Below are positions 33,563 to 34,139 of a stretch of 34,139 nt of DNA, one piece after another. The first letter of the stretch is position 1, and every line of letters begins with the position of its first letter. The translations under genes and the position numbers were made by a program. Source of the stretch: Shewanella sp. SR44-3. GTDB taxonomy: Bacteria > Pseudomonadota > Gammaproteobacteria > Enterobacterales > Shewanellaceae. Below the pieces are notes generated by a model. The model made no database searches. It was not told the DNA's origin and saw only the letters and a list, made by a program, of their open reading frames with translations. The DNA is taken from positions 1 through 34,139 of the forward strand of contig NZ_JACJDV010000039.1 of NCBI RefSeq assembly GCF_014163735.1, given 5' to 3'.

Positions 33563-33918
33563 GTTTCTGTTGTATTCCCAAAATGGCGGCAGAATGGCGG
33601 CAGCAAACTTTCATTTCAGCCATTTTCAAACAAAAACTCAAAATCTACTCGTATGTAAAATTGAACTTTAGTGTACAGCTTCATCATGGTATTCACTCAC
33701 CGACACGCGTAAATATGTCCCTATAGCTCTCTTCGACGTCCTGTCTCAGAAGGTCGTCTCGCAAATTACCATAATGAGTCTAGTGAAGTACTGAGTTATC
33801 ATTTAGCTCTCAAAACTACTAAAAAAGCAGAAGTAGTCCATCATGAATTATGCTAGATTCAACTAAACTTCAAATAAAACGTAGTTTAAAACCTAATTAA
33901 ATTTTAAGGGAATAAACA
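33563..33918. other. Gene-poor region downstream of ssrA
   Basis: No coding frame of note is visible. The region begins with an 11-bp tandem repeat (33582-33603). It may be a remnant of an element integrated at ssrA. No integrase gene or second copy of the ssrA 3' end is seen within the window. Confidence 0.5.
33582..33603. repeat. Tandem 11-bp repeat AATGGCGGCAG
   Basis: Two exact copies (33582-33592 and 33593-33603) lie about 60 bp beyond the ssrA 3' end. Such short repeats near tRNA or tmRNA ends can be arm-type sites for tyrosine recombinases; here that is inference only. Confidence 0.6.
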
Positions 33919-34077
33919 ATGCTGGCTAAGTTGTCAAACGCGAAAGTTAGCAGTATTTACTGCAAAGTATTTAAACAATTTATAAAGCACGCTGGCCTAA
34001 AAAAACAACTCAAATCGGTAGCGTTCATAATTCTGTGTCATTTCAGTAAACTGTACAAAAACAGGAATGACACATGA
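33919..34077 (+). pseudogene. Small ORF interrupted by the IS256-type element
   Basis: An ATG preceded by AAGGGAAT (about 7 nt spacing) opens a frame of 52 codons. The first 33 or so (MLAKLSNAKVSSIYCKVFKQ and on) are basic and lysine-rich. The frame then crosses into the insertion sequence near 34017 and stops inside it at 34077. A good ribosome site next to an insertion boundary suggests that the original gene was cut by the element. The intact product and its function are unknown. It could also be a chance frame. Confidence 0.4.
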
Positions 34078-34139
34078 CTCAACCTTTTAACTTTGAACAA
34101 GCCCTTAAAGATCTTCAAGCGGGTAAAAATCTCACAGGC
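34017..34139 (+). mobile_element. IS256-family insertion sequence, left end (partial)
   Basis: GGTAGCGTTCATAATTCTGT from about 34017 looks like the terminal inverted repeat of IS256-type elements, and a transposase with a typical IS256 N-terminus begins about 57 bp inside. The rest of the element lies beyond the window. The exact outer base is uncertain by a few nucleotides because the other end is not visible. Confidence 0.75.
34074..34139 (+). CDS. IS256-family transposase, N-terminal 22 residues (partial)
   Basis: The frame opens MTQPFNFEQALKDLQAGKNL and continues to the window edge. This is the usual start of IS256-type transposases, in which LTGKDGxLTPLIKQL normally follows. AGGA lies about 7 nt before the ATG. 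The start codon and ribosome site fall inside a hairpin (34034-34074), which could limit translation from transcripts entering from outside the element. The DDE catalytic residues would lie beyond the window. Confidence 0.8.
   Translation, partial: MTQPFNFEQALKDLQAGKNLTG

Noticed and set aside
1..34139. CRISPR arrays or tRNA genes
   Set aside because: No regularly spaced repeats and no tRNA cloverleaf were seen other than the tRNA-like part of tmRNA.

Overview
The window looks like about 34 kb of chromosome from a marine gammaproteobacterium, most likely Shewanella. This rests on several things: a split borosin gene pair of the kind described in Shewanella, PstC and PstA with very large periplasmic insertions, the phhAB-tyrR-fahA-maiA block, ratAB-smpB-ssrA, and a tmRNA tag reading ANDSNYSLAA. 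No species can be named from sequence alone. Both ends of the window are insertion sequences: the last 33 codons and right end of an IS66-type element at 1-124, and the left end of an IS256-type element from about 34017.

Layout, left to right. Positions 339-725 hold an unknown protein followed by a strong terminator. Positions 925-7291, on the minus strand, hold a phosphate uptake operon (pstC, pstA, pstB, phoU) without pstS, then a separate DUF502 membrane protein. A near-consensus Pho box with a perfect -10 hexamer lies about 200 nt upstream of pstC. Next come a GcvR-like double-ACT regulator and a DUF2797 zinc protein on the plus strand. These are followed on the minus strand by a chemotaxis receptor, a TPR-GGDEF diguanylate cyclase and metA, which has a two-unit MetJ operator.

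A 580-bp intergenic region with several perfect palindromes separates metA from a formate/nitrite-type transporter fused to CBS domains, which is preceded by a translationally coupled 33-codon ORF. OmpW follows, with an exact FNR-type site upstream, then a nucleotidyltransferase-like protein. Positions 18113-23101 form an aromatic amino-acid catabolism block: maiA, fahA, tyrR, phhB and phhA. PhhA and PhhB convert phenylalanine to tyrosine and recycle the pterin cofactor, while MaiA and FahA perform the last two steps of homogentisate breakdown. TyrR-box-like sequences precede all three minus-strand units.

Then come galU-galE, an orphan napF, a DUF2982-ElyC pair on the minus strand, and the most interesting locus (27631-30478). 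This is a minus-strand operon of a borosin-type alpha-N-methyltransferase, its 69-residue precursor peptide, and a secreted/membrane TPR-GGDEF protein only a few bases downstream. The window closes with bamE, ratB-ratA, smpB, the tmRNA gene ssrA with its terminator, a gene-poor stretch with a tandem repeat typical of an island junction, and a small ORF interrupted by the IS256-type element.
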